Below, in pieces: positions 8,311 to 15,773 of a stretch of DNA of 15,802 bases (positions within the stretch are counted from its first letter, which is position 1; every line of letters starts with the position of its first letter). Source of the DNA: Candidatus Zhuqueibacterota bacterium 4484_219. GTDB taxonomy: Bacteria > Zhuqueibacterota > JdFR-76 > 4484-219. The notes under the pieces are model-generated. The model did not search any database. It was not told where the DNA came from and worked only from the letters and a program-made list of their open reading frames with translations. The position numbers were made by a program, and so were the translations under genes. The stretch covers positions 1 to 15,802 of the forward strand of contig MZGM01000021.1 of the NCBI GenBank assembly GCA_002085035.1, written 5' to 3'.

Positions 8311-8751
8311 ATGAATGAGGTATCTACCATTAGACCCAAAAAATTTGAGTATTTGGAACATACCGGAGATATCGGGCTTAAAATTTATGGTACTACTCTC
8401 CCAGAGCTTTTTGCCAATGCCGCTGAAGGATTTACTTCGATTATTACTGAAGTAGAAAAAATTGAGCCTAAATTTCGCAACCAAATTGTTGTCGAAGCAA
8501 ATGGGCTTGAGGAATTAATGATTAGATGGCTTAATCAGATTAATTATTTGTTTGAAGTAGAGGGAAAATTGTTTGCTAAATGGGAGGTTTGTTCATTAAA
8601 CAAGAATCGACTATCTGCTTTGGGGGAAGGTGAAGATTTCGATGCTCAAAAGCATCCAATCTTACATGAGGTAAAAGCCGCCACCTACCACCAATTGAAA
8701 CTTGAGAAGCGAAAAGATGGATGGTTTGCTCAGGTCATTTTTGATCTATGA
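8311..8751 (+). CDS. Archease (RtcB cofactor protein)
   Basis: Archease is a small acidic protein that helps RtcB-type RNA ligases become guanylylated and turn over repeatedly. The 146-residue product has the defining features: the N-terminal EHTGDIGLKIYG (residues 16-27, with metal-ligand His17 and Asp20), LFANAAEGF, a mid-region ending RWLNQINYLFEVEGKLF, the acidic GEDFD segment, HEVKAATYHQLKL, and the terminal Asp of VIFDL. Length is typical and nothing is missing. It starts 5 bases after the stop of the nicotinate phosphoribosyltransferase with only a weak ribosome binding site, so coupled translation is likely. Its expected partner rtcB is two genes downstream in the same run. Confidence 0.93.
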   Translation: MNEVSTIRPKKFEYLEHTGDIGLKIYGTTLPELFANAAEGFTSIITEVEKIEPKFRNQIVVEANGLEELMIRWLNQINYLFEVEGKLFAKWEVCSLNKNRLSALGEGEDFDAQKHPILHEVKAATYHQLKLEKRKDGWFAQVIFDL

Positions 8752-8774
8752 GCTATTGAGAGGAGAAGATTGTA

Positions 8775-10124
8775 ATGTGGTGGGAAAATAAAGTAATGCG
8801 CACAATTCGGTGCCGAAATGTTCAGAAACCTGGGGTTCTCGGAAATCTTCTGAAGGCAATTGGAGACGTAGGTGGATATGTGGGACAAATTAACACAGTC
8901 AATTTTCTAACTTATCATGTTGATCGTGACATTGTTTTGTTTGCTGATAATGAAGTCCATCTGCAGAAACTTTTGGACGCCATAAACCAGGTCCCGGATG
9001 TTAAGCTTTTGGAAGTTCGAGATGAAGTGTTAGAGATGCATCAGGGAGGGAAAATAGCTGTCCGAAGCCGTTATAAGATTGAAACTCTGCAAGACTTACG
9101 CCGAGTTTACACTCCGGGTGTAGCCGAGGTTTGTCTGAAAATAAAAAATGAAAGATCTCTGGCACGACGCTTTACAGCTATTAAACATCTGGTGGCAATT
9201 GTAACAGACGGAACTGCAATTCTCGGTTTGGGAGACATCGGCGCTGTAGCAGGAATGCCAGTTATGGAAGGCAAGGCTAGTTTAATGGAGACCTTTGTCG
9301 GGCTTTCGGGTGTGCCCATTCTTTTGAACACAACAGACTCCCAGCAAATCGTTGATACAATTACCAATATCGCTCCTACCTTTGGTGCAATTCAATTGGA
9401 AGACATTTCAGCACCTCGTTGCTTCCAGATTGAGGAAGAATTGATAAAGCGGTTGGATATTCCCGTCATGCATGATGATCAGCACGGGACCAGCGTGGTG
9501 GTGACAGCAACCCTTTTGAATGCAACTAAGATGGCAAAAATAAACTTGCGAAAATCCATCATTGGTCAAATTGGATTGGGAGCAGCGGGGATGTCTATTT
9601 CAAAAATGCTCATGCATTATACTCAAAAGCCAATTTTAGGGGCTGATTTATCTGAGGAGGCAAAACAACGATTACAAAAGGCGGGAGGCATCCCTTCAAC
9701 TTTAGAAGAAATTATGGGAAAGGCGGATGTTGTGATCGCTACTACAGGTGTTCCAGGCTTAATAAAGAAAGAAATGGTTCGAAAGAACCAGATTATTCTG
9801 GCACTCTCTAATCCGGTCCCGGAAATTGAGCCTGAAGTTGCTCTTGCTGCAGGAGCATCTTTCGCGGTTGATGGAAAGGTTGTAAATAATGTGTTGGGAT
9901 TTCCTGGAATTTTGCGGGGAGCAGTAGATGCTAATGTGCCCAGAATCAGCGATGAAATGTACATGGCTGCTGCTAAAACTATCGCTGATCTTGCCCCGAA
10001 AGGGGAACTGGTGCCAAATCCACTGGATAAAAGTGTTCATTGGGCAGTTGCAAAAGCAGTTGCAAAAGTAGCTCTTGACACAGGAATGGCCAGAGCTGAT
10101 CTGGCTGATTATTTTGATCAGTAA
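8775..10124 (+). CDS. ACT-domain malic enzyme (malate dehydrogenase, oxaloacetate-decarboxylating)
   Basis: Malic enzyme converts malate to pyruvate and CO2 with reduction of NAD or NADP. The 449-residue product begins with an ACT regulatory domain (about residues 9-82, with the ligand-loop-like NVQKPGVLGNLLKAIGDVGG), which usually senses an amino acid or other small effector. The catalytic part follows: YTPGVAEV with presumed catalytic Tyr112, DGTAILGLGDIGAVAGMPVM, EGKASL with presumed catalytic Lys167, LEDISAPRCF (metal-ligand acids 209-210), MHDDQHGTSVV, the dinucleotide fold GLGAAG (267-272), ATTGVPGLI and LSNPVPEIEPE. ADLSEEAK after the second strand gives no clear cofactor call. ATG 8775 has an AGGAG-rich site at 8757-8767. 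It lies 23 bases after archease and 25 before rtcB. No phosphotransacetylase fusion is present. Confidence 0.93.
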   Translation: MWWENKVMRTIRCRNVQKPGVLGNLLKAIGDVGGYVGQINTVNFLTYHVDRDIVLFADNEVHLQKLLDAINQVPDVKLLEVRDEVLEMHQGGKIAVRSRYKIETLQDLRRVYTPGVAEVCLKIKNERSLARRFTAIKHLVAIVTDGTAILGLGDIGAVAGMPVMEGKASLMETFVGLSGVPILLNTTDSQQIVDTITNIAPTFGAIQLEDISAPRCFQIEEELIKRLDIPVMHDDQHGTSVVVTATLLNATKMAKINLRKSIIGQIGLGAAGMSISKMLMHYTQKPILGADLSEEAKQRLQKAGGIPSTLEEIMGKADVVIATTGVPGLIKKEMVRKNQIILALSNPVPEIEPEVALAAGASFAVDGKVVNNVLGFPGILRGAVDANVPRISDEMYMAAAKTIADLAPKGELVPNPLDKSVHWAVAKAVAKVALDTGMARADLADYFDQ

Positions 10125-10149
10125 AGGTCAAATTTTTGAGGTAAGGAAG

Positions 10150-11592
10150 ATGAACGAAATTAAAATAACAAAAATTGAAAACTGCATTTGGGAAATTCCT
10201 AAAACCGGAAAAATGCGTGTGCCGGGACGTGTTTACGCTTCAGATCAGATGATGGATGATATTCGTGCCGACCAGAGTTTACAGCAAGTGGTCAATGTGG
10301 CACAGTTGCCGGGGATTTTGCTTCGCTCAATGGCTATGCCTGATATTCATTGGGGATACGGTTTCCCCATTGGAGGAGTAGCAGCGTTTGATCTTAAAAC
10401 AGGGATCATTTCTCCAGGAGGCGTGGGGTACGACATTAACTGTGGCGTGCGCCTGATGCGTACCAATCTGTTTAGAAAGGATGTAGAGCCGAAGGTCAAA
10501 GAAATTGTGGCATCGCTTTTCCAGCACATTCCTTCAGGAGTTGGCTCTAAGGGAGTGCTGAAGTTGTCTTCTCAGGACGAACGTTCTGTACTGTGCAAGG
10601 GTGCCAGATGGGCAGTAGAAAACGGATATGGGGATGAGGCAGACTTGGAATACATTGAAGAAAATGGTCAAATGCCCCATGCCGATCCAGCCACAATAAG
10701 CCAGGAGGCTTTGAAACGTGGAAGCCCACAGTTGGGTACACTCGGCTCTGGTAATCACTTTGTGGAAATAGATTTTGTAGAGGAGATCTATGACGATAAG
10801 GCAGCTCGGGTTTTTGGTTTAGCAAAAGATCAAATCGTGATTATCGTGCATACCGGCTCTCGTGGTTTTGGCCATCAAGTTTGTGATGATTACATCCGCA
10901 AGATGCTGCAAGCTTCGCAAAAATACGGCATTGAACTGCCTGACAAGCAATTGTGCTGTGCTCCTTTCGATTCTCCCGAGGGGCAGGAATATTTCGCTGC
11001 TATGAATTGTGCTATCAATTACGCTTTTGCCAATCGTCAGGTGATCTCCCATTGGGTGCGTGAGGCTTTTGTGAATGCCCTTAATATCAGTCCCAAGGAA
11101 GCTGGTGTGGAATTGGTCTACGAATTAGCTCATAATATCGCCAAGTTGGAAACTCATACTGTTAATGGAAAAGAGATGCAGGTAATTGTACACCGCAAAG
11201 GAGCCACACGGGCGTTTGGCCCCGGCCATCCTCAAGTACCGGCAGCTTACCGAGAGGTGGGCCAACCGGTGTTGATCCCCGGCGATATGGGACGATATTC
11301 TTATGTATTAGCCGGAACGAAAAAGGCAATGCAGGAAACCTTTGGTTCCAGTTGCCATGGTGCTGGCCGACGACTGAGTCGTCGGCAGGCGATAAAAAGC
11401 GCTAAGGGGCGCGCTATTCATCGTGAATTGGCTGACAGGGGCATTTATGCAATGGCAGCAAGTCGTGCCACAATGATAGAGGAAATTCCCGAAGCGTACA
11501 AAGATGTCTCTGATGTAGTAGAGGCCGTAGCCGGAGCCGGAATTGGCAAAATGGTGGTCAAGTTGCATCCTATCGGCGTAATTAAAGGGTAA
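10150..11592 (+). CDS. rtcB: RNA-splicing / repair ligase RtcB
   Basis: RtcB joins RNA 2',3'-cyclic phosphate or 3'-phosphate ends to 5'-OH ends using GTP and manganese, in tRNA splicing (archaea, eukaryotes) or RNA repair (bacteria). The 480-residue product is full length. Expected ligands are present: Asp95 and Cys98 in DINCGVRLM, His203 in GSGNHFVE, His234 in HTGSRGFGHQ, His328 in ELAHNI. The guanylylated His is expected at about 403 in SSCHGAGRR. HRKGATRAFGPGHP (348-361) and the ending LHPIGVIKG are standard. The numbering nearly matches the archaeal Pyrococcus enzyme rather than the shorter E. coli form. ATG 10150 is preceded by GAGGTAAGGAAG; an upstream in-frame start at 10075 lies inside the malic enzyme gene and is unlikely. 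No RtcR-type sigma54 activator gene is adjacent; archease is. Confidence 0.96.
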   Translation: MNEIKITKIENCIWEIPKTGKMRVPGRVYASDQMMDDIRADQSLQQVVNVAQLPGILLRSMAMPDIHWGYGFPIGGVAAFDLKTGIISPGGVGYDINCGVRLMRTNLFRKDVEPKVKEIVASLFQHIPSGVGSKGVLKLSSQDERSVLCKGARWAVENGYGDEADLEYIEENGQMPHADPATISQEALKRGSPQLGTLGSGNHFVEIDFVEEIYDDKAARVFGLAKDQIVIIVHTGSRGFGHQVCDDYIRKMLQASQKYGIELPDKQLCCAPFDSPEGQEYFAAMNCAINYAFANRQVISHWVREAFVNALNISPKEAGVELVYELAHNIAKLETHTVNGKEMQVIVHRKGATRAFGPGHPQVPAAYREVGQPVLIPGDMGRYSYVLAGTKKAMQETFGSSCHGAGRRLSRRQAIKSAKGRAIHRELADRGIYAMAASRATMIEEIPEAYKDVSDVVEAVAGAGIGKMVVKLHPIGVIKG

Positions 11593-11782
11593 GCGTTTTC
11601 TCCCAAAGCCCTTTTGGTATTCTTTGGCTGCTTTGGACATTCTTCTTATTAGGTCAGAAATAGATGCAGGTAGCACCTTTAGATATCAGCAGACAGCTTT
11701 AACTACAAACTTTTGCCATTTCGAAGTTTGCAGATCCCATACGAAAGACGACGCCGTAGAAGTGTCAAATATTTGTAGAAAT
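11593..11782. other. Non-coding gap between rtcB and the GH43-like gene
   Basis: This 190-base stretch shows no gene I can recognise. A frame from 11624 is open into the downstream gene, but its first 53 residues do not resemble the propeller fold, so I treat them as untranslated. A short inverted repeat, CCAAA (11603-11607) with TTTGG (11613-11617), lies 11 bases after the rtcB stop and is followed by TATTCTTTGG. It is too weak to call a terminator with confidence. Confidence 0.35.
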
Positions 11783-12694
11783 ATGACAGGCAAACCGTTA
11801 ATCAGGAAAATGGGAACCATCGATTGCGATATGGTCGAAACTACACCAATAGTCTTTCACAATCGGCTATATCGTTTTGAATACGTGCGCGCTAACTACA
11901 AACCCAATCGGATAGGCACTTCTTATTTCCGTTTTATTGATGTGGAAACCAGACACCCCACTCCTGCCTTCGCTGCGAACTACCACCTTGGTAGTGCACA
12001 TGTGCAGAGCGACACCGTTTTTGTTTATGGTGTGAATGCTTGGGGAGGTACCGAGATAAAAGCCTTTTGGTCTGATGACCTGAAATCGTGGGAATCGGAA
12101 TCTGTCTTAAATCTTCCGGGATGGAAAATCTACAACAACTCCGTCTGTGAAGGCAAAGGGAAATACATCATGGCCTTCGAAATTGGTGCACCTCCTGAAG
12201 AAACTGGGGTACCCTTCACGATACGCTTTGCCGAATCTGACGATTTGCTTCATTGGCGGCTCACTCCTTCTGAATGTGTCTTCTCCAAGGAGCGCTACAC
12301 TGCTTGTCCTGCCTTGCGTTTCCTCGATGGCTATTATTACATGATTTATCTCGAAACTATGCCCGGCCCAATCTATGAATCTTATATCGTTCGCTCACAG
12401 GACCTCGTTCACTGGCAAAACAGTCCTTTAAATCCAGTGATGCAATCCTCTGAGATGGACAAGATCATTGCCAATCCCAGACTCACCGCATCACAGAGAA
12501 GGCGTATCGCCGGGGCTGTAAATATCAATAACTCCGATGTCGATCTTTGCGAATTTGGTGGTAGGACAATCATTTATTACAGTTGGGGTGACCAACGCGG
12601 TATCGAATTTCTTGCCTATGCCGTCTACGATGATACACTGGAAAGCTTCCTTCGGGGGTTCTTTCCGGAACCTAAATTTAGGGAACCAACGTAG
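11783..12694 (+). CDS. GH43/GH32-like five-bladed beta-propeller protein, possible glycoside hydrolase
   Basis: The product of about 303 residues shows the repeat typical of five-bladed glycosidase propellers (GH43, GH32, GH130 and related families): three copies of S-x-D-L-x-x-W (SDDLKSW, SDDLLHW, SQDLVHW), each after a strand ending in a small or hydrophobic run, plus blade strands such as GYYYMIYLE and RTIIYYSWGDQ. These folds cleave or bind short sugar chains. No signal peptide is seen, so it would be cytoplasmic. I cannot assign the catalytic acids, so a non-catalytic relative is possible. The start is uncertain: ATG 11783 and ATG 11810 are both possible and neither has a good ribosome binding site; the open frame extends up to 11624. 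By eye, it uses more C-ending codons (CTC, ATC, TCC, TTC) than the genes upstream, a hint, not proof, of a different origin. It converges on the decayed GAF gene. Confidence 0.7.
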   Translation: MTGKPLIRKMGTIDCDMVETTPIVFHNRLYRFEYVRANYKPNRIGTSYFRFIDVETRHPTPAFAANYHLGSAHVQSDTVFVYGVNAWGGTEIKAFWSDDLKSWESESVLNLPGWKIYNNSVCEGKGKYIMAFEIGAPPEETGVPFTIRFAESDDLLHWRLTPSECVFSKERYTACPALRFLDGYYYMIYLETMPGPIYESYIVRSQDLVHWQNSPLNPVMQSSEMDKIIANPRLTASQRRRIAGAVNINNSDVDLCEFGGRTIIYYSWGDQRGIEFLAYAVYDDTLESFLRGFFPEPKFREPT

Positions 12695-12705
12695 GAGGCC
12701 GAGAA

Positions 12706-12740
12706 ATTACCCCATCCCCCTTCTCCTGGGAGGAGAAAGG
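12706..12740. repeat. C-rich run plus palindrome between convergent genes (REP-like element or terminator)
   Basis: The sequence has a CCCC-AT-CCCCC run (12710-12720) followed by a perfect 7-base stem, TTCTCCT (12721-12727) and AGGAGAA (12731-12737), around a GGG loop. The stem can extend by CC/GG past a bulged A. This C-run-plus-palindrome layout resembles intergenic repeat families scattered through some bacterial genomes. Its place between two converging genes would also suit a two-way terminator, though no good T-run follows on either strand. Only one copy is visible here. Confidence 0.4.
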
Positions 12741-12798
12741 CTAATATTTCTTTCTGGAAAGAGTAGTAGTGAGTGTTTGCTCATAAGGGAATAATGAG

Positions 12799-13601
12799 CT
12801 ACAGAGGAAGAGTTGCAATAATAAAGCGGAGCTGTGTTTCAACGGTTTGTAAGCAAAGTAAACTCATTAGTGCTTTTAAAATTAATTCTTCACCGTCCTC
12901 AGAAAGCAGCATGAGGGAGCAAATTTTGGTTTTCATCAGCCTCGCCGTACGTTCGACAATTTGGCTGAGAATCTTTTCGAGATTGAAATTGCTGGCAATG
13001 GTTTTATTGACCTCGATCAGCGCCGACAACTCCTCCACCTTCCTCCGCACTGTATCGAAAAGTTGAGCATTCCGAATTACCTGTGCCGACTGCTTGGAAA
13101 GAAGTGTGAGAAGATTAAGATCCTCTTCGCCAAAGGCACCCAGCTTCACACTATCCACGTTCACCACGCCAATGAGCTTGCCATCCACCCTCAATGGGAC
13201 AGCCAGCTCTGACTGAATGTATCCTCTTTGACCTGAACGTAACGAGGATCTTTTGAAACATCCCTGACTAAGACTGGCTGCCCAGTTTTTGCCACCCAAC
13301 CGGTGATACCTTCACCTACTCTCAACTTGATATCGCCAATATGTTTAACAAATCTCCTGGATACCTCGATGTTCAAAATCTATTTTTTCCAGTCCACCAG
13401 GATAAGCGAGCCACTGGTGGCACCGGTGATCTTTACGGCAGCATCAATGATAAGGTTTAGCGCTTCTTTTGGTTCAAGCGTAGAGGATATGGATTGGAAA
13501 AGCTCATAGAGAAGGTAATAGCGATCTTGGGAAACCTTATTGCCTTCTTTAGGTTTGTTTTGTCTGAAAAACATCGTATTGGAGCTTTTGTAGTTATTCA
13601 A
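12799..13601 (-). pseudogene. GAF-domain sensor protein, decayed (in-frame stop, frameshift and 3' loss)
   Basis: Three frame segments on the minus strand read as one GAF-type protein. The first runs from TTG 13601 or ATG 13574 through ELFQSISSTLEPKEALNLII and GSLILVDWKK to a TAG at 13382-13380. The same frame then continues with ILNIEVSRRFVKHIG, GEGITGWVAKTGQPVLV and DVSKDPRYVQVKED, so TAG interrupts good GAF sequence. Near 13225-13214 the frame shifts, and the other frame carries on with IQSELAVPLRVDGKLIGVVNVDS, a helical linker (FDTVRRKVEELSALIEVNKTIAS), and the start of a second GAF domain (ICSLMLLSEDGEELILKA). After about 12870 the similarity stops; the last 24 residues (to 12799) look random, so the rest of GAF 2 is gone. 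GAF domains bind cyclic nucleotides or small effectors, or act as redox and light sensors. The start lies 5 bases after the antiporter stop, so it was the third gene of that unit. An output domain, if any, was lost. Confidence 0.8.
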
Positions 13602-13606
13602 GTTTT

Positions 13607-15271
13607 TTATGGTTGTTGTCGGCGAAGTGTTTCTTTGTCTACAAGCTGTTCAACTTTAGCAACATCTAAAATTCCTACTGGGGCATCTCCGTCACTTTCT
13701 TTTACAACTGGAATTTGGTCTATGTGAAGCTGGTTACATTGTTCGAGAACTTCTTTCAATGGTGAAGACGGAACTACTCTGTATTGGACTGGTGTCATAA
13801 CATCAGAAGCTACCAGCCAGTTCCATGAATCTCGATCGTCAAGGATATCTTTTAGATTTTGAAGTGATAGTATTCCCACAATCTTGTTGTGGCGATTTAC
13901 GACAGGATAAACAAGATAGTCCTGATTCACAAATGTTTGAGCAGCCCGGCTCAGAGGTTCGTTTTCTGGAATAGTAACAATATCAGTGTCCATAACATCG
14001 GCAACTTTCCAGGAGTTAATCACATCTTCCTTAGTGATGTTACGGCCAATTTCACCACTTAGCTTTATTGCCAGCTTAACAGTAGGGGGACCTATTAACT
14101 GGACAATTAACGTTGTAGCGGCAACGCCTGAGATAATCGCGTCTCCAAGAGCTAAATTCTCAGTTACCATGATTTTACCCAGATGATGACTGGCCATAAT
14201 GGAAAGACCAATGGCAACCCCGCCTTGTGCAAATAAACCAAGTCCCAGGTAACGTCTAACCACTGGTGCGCTATGGGTGATACTAGCTCCCAAATATGCC
14301 CCGGTCATTTTACCTGTGCTTCGACCAATAACATACAGAATAACGATAACCCAAAGCCAAATTGGCATTCGAGATATGCCCATTCGAGCTCCTGCAAGCA
14401 CAAAAAACAAAACATAAATCGGAGTGGAAAAATTACGCATATGGTTGAACAGTTTCTCGCTTTGACGGGGAACTATATTGGTTAGCACACATCCCAATGT
14501 CATGGTAGTTAAAATCACATCAATATCCAAGGAAATAGCCATACTGATAAGCAGTAAAAGCAAACCGACTGCAAAAGCTAAACTTCTCTCTGGCTGATGA
14601 ACTTTCTGCAAAATGAACTTCAAGGCCAGTGCCGATATTGCCCCCAAGCCTACGGCTCCCAGAAGAGTCAGAGCAACTTTTTCTATCGCTTCTAAAATAG
14701 AGCCAGAGCCGCCTGTTAGTATCTGCGCTGCACTGGTCCCCAATCCGTAAAGTGTCATGGCCAGGGCATCATCCAAGGCAACGATTGCCGTGAGCGAGGT
14801 AGTTAGTATTCCTAAAGCACGATACTCCCACAGCACATCGATGGTTGAAGCGGGGTCAGTAGCAGAGGCGATAGCACCAAATACAACCCCTGTAGCAACT
14901 GCAATAGAAATATTATGGGATAATTTAAACATAATCAAGGCGACCAGGATACCAACAAGAAAAAACGCTCCCAGACCTTCTCCGAGCAAGATAGCGGAAA
15001 ACTGGCGACCATATTTTTTGAAGTTTTCGCCCTTTAGCCCGCCCCCAACCAAGAAACCAATTATGCCCAGGGCAAAAAAGGTAAACGGCTGAAGCGCAAT
15101 GACGTCCGAACGATTGATTATCCTTAGACCACTTTCACCTATGATCAAACCTATCACTATGTAACCTAACACCTGGGGTATGCGCAATTTCTGGAAGAAT
15201 GACGCACCCATCAATCCGCCTAAGATGCTAAACCCCAAGATGAACATAATAGTAAAATTTACGTTTTCCAC
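13607..15271 (-). CDS. CPA2-type cation:proton antiporter with C-terminal CBS domain pair
   Basis: This is an inner-membrane antiporter of the Na+(K+)/H+ exchanger fold. With the GTG start at 15271 it has 554 residues. About twelve hydrophobic segments fill residues 8-400 (for example FILGFSILGGLMGASFF, VLGYIVIGLIIG, TFFALGIIGFLVGGG, and LLLLISMAISLDIDVILTT). Conserved core motifs are ATDPAST (about 137-142) and VALDDALAM with an Asp-Asp pair at 167-168, the transport site; a DD pair is often linked to electrogenic exchange. A cytoplasmic tail holds two CBS motifs, VADVMDTDIVTIPENEPL (about 423) and ASDVMTPVQYRVVPSSPL (about 489), which commonly bind adenine nucleotides. GTG 15271 lies 4 bases past the EIIA stop, with AGGAAAGGA about 11 bases upstream; an upstream TTG at 15328 would overlap EIIA. 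Which ion is moved cannot be told from sequence. Confidence 0.9.
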   Translation of the reverse strand: MENVNFTIMFILGFSILGGLMGASFFQKLRIPQVLGYIVIGLIIGESGLRIINRSDVIALQPFTFFALGIIGFLVGGGLKGENFKKYGRQFSAILLGEGLGAFFLVGILVALIMFKLSHNISIAVATGVVFGAIASATDPASTIDVLWEYRALGILTTSLTAIVALDDALAMTLYGLGTSAAQILTGGSGSILEAIEKVALTLLGAVGLGAISALALKFILQKVHQPERSLAFAVGLLLLLISMAISLDIDVILTTMTLGCVLTNIVPRQSEKLFNHMRNFSTPIYVLFFVLAGARMGISRMPIWLWVIVILYVIGRSTGKMTGAYLGASITHSAPVVRRYLGLGLFAQGGVAIGLSIMASHHLGKIMVTENLALGDAIISGVAATTLIVQLIGPPTVKLAIKLSGEIGRNITKEDVINSWKVADVMDTDIVTIPENEPLSRAAQTFVNQDYLVYPVVNRHNKIVGILSLQNLKDILDDRDSWNWLVASDVMTPVQYRVVPSSPLKEVLEQCNQLHIDQIPVVKESDGDAPVGILDVAKVEQLVDKETLRRQQP

Positions 15272-15275
15272 GGTG

Positions 15276-15773
15276 TTATTTATCCTTTCCTGATAAGATT
15301 TGACAAAAGGTTTCAGCATCAGAAGCACTAATTAAGGCATTGCGTAATTTCTCATTCTTCAACTTGGAGCTAATTGATGACAACAGTCTTAGATATTGGG
15401 CATGCTGGTCTTTTCCTGCTACAATCATGAAAATGAGACGGACTGGTGCTCCATCTAGTGATTCATAATCTGTAATTGGATTACGACATACCGCAGCACA
15501 CATTACAGGCTTCTTTATGGAAGCCAACCTGACATGAGGAACAGCCACTCCCATTCCAATGCCAGTACTCATCAATTCTTCCCGATGAAAAATACCCTCA
15601 GCCAATTCATTACGGTTTCTGATCTCCGAGTTGGCACAGAGACAGTCGATCATTTTTTCCAGCGCTTCTTTTTTCCTCGAACATTCTAGGAAACACACCA
15701 GTTTGGGGGTCAGAACACTGGACAAATCAGTGCCCAGATTGTTTTTTCTGGTAACAGAATTGCGTTCTACCAT
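15276..15773 (-). CDS. PTS EIIA domain protein (fructose/nitrogen-regulatory EIIA type)
   Basis: The 165-residue product is a stand-alone EIIA type-2 domain. Key features are the N-terminal LSSVLTPKLVCFLECSRKKEALEKMID, the EL..GIFHREELMSTGIG segment, the phospho-acceptor His80 in GVAVPHVRL, then PVRLIFMIVAGKDQHAQYLRLLSSISSKLKNEKLRNALISA. This domain is phosphorylated by HPr or NPr. In EIIANtr proteins it acts as a regulator, including of potassium transport, rather than in sugar uptake. No EIIB or EIIC gene is adjacent. Its gene is directly followed by the antiporter (4 bases between stop and start), which suggests that it, or its phosphorylation state, controls the antiporter. ATG 15773 has AGAGGAA about 10 bases upstream and a closer GGAG at 15776-15779. 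The 29 bases beyond it reach the window edge; no promoter is identifiable. Confidence 0.9.
   Translation of the reverse strand: MVERNSVTRKNNLGTDLSSVLTPKLVCFLECSRKKEALEKMIDCLCANSEIRNRNELAEGIFHREELMSTGIGMGVAVPHVRLASIKKPVMCAAVCRNPITDYESLDGAPVRLIFMIVAGKDQHAQYLRLLSSISSKLKNEKLRNALISASDAETFCQILSGKDK

Noticed and set aside
8311..11592. Archease-malic enzyme-RtcB as a new defence system
   Set aside because: All three are well-known housekeeping families with intact canonical motifs and no toxin, nuclease or effector partner nearby.
11603..11617. Rho-independent terminator after rtcB
   Set aside because: The stem is only 5 AT-containing pairs and the following stretch is not a clean T-run.
11624..11782. 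N-terminal extension of the GH43-like protein starting at 11624
   Set aside because: These 53 residues lack blade-like strands, signal peptide features or a ribosome binding site, so the later ATG is preferred.
13380..13382. TAG inside the GAF gene as a recoded or read-through codon
   Set aside because: TAG ends several intact genes here (apgM, the nicotinate phosphoribosyltransferase and the GH43-like gene), and the same GAF gene also has a frameshift and 3' loss, so a nonsense mutation is simpler.
12773..13727. Several plus-strand open frames opposite the GAF gene
   Set aside because: They overlap coherent GAF and antiporter sequence on the minus strand and do not resemble known proteins; they are antisense shadows.
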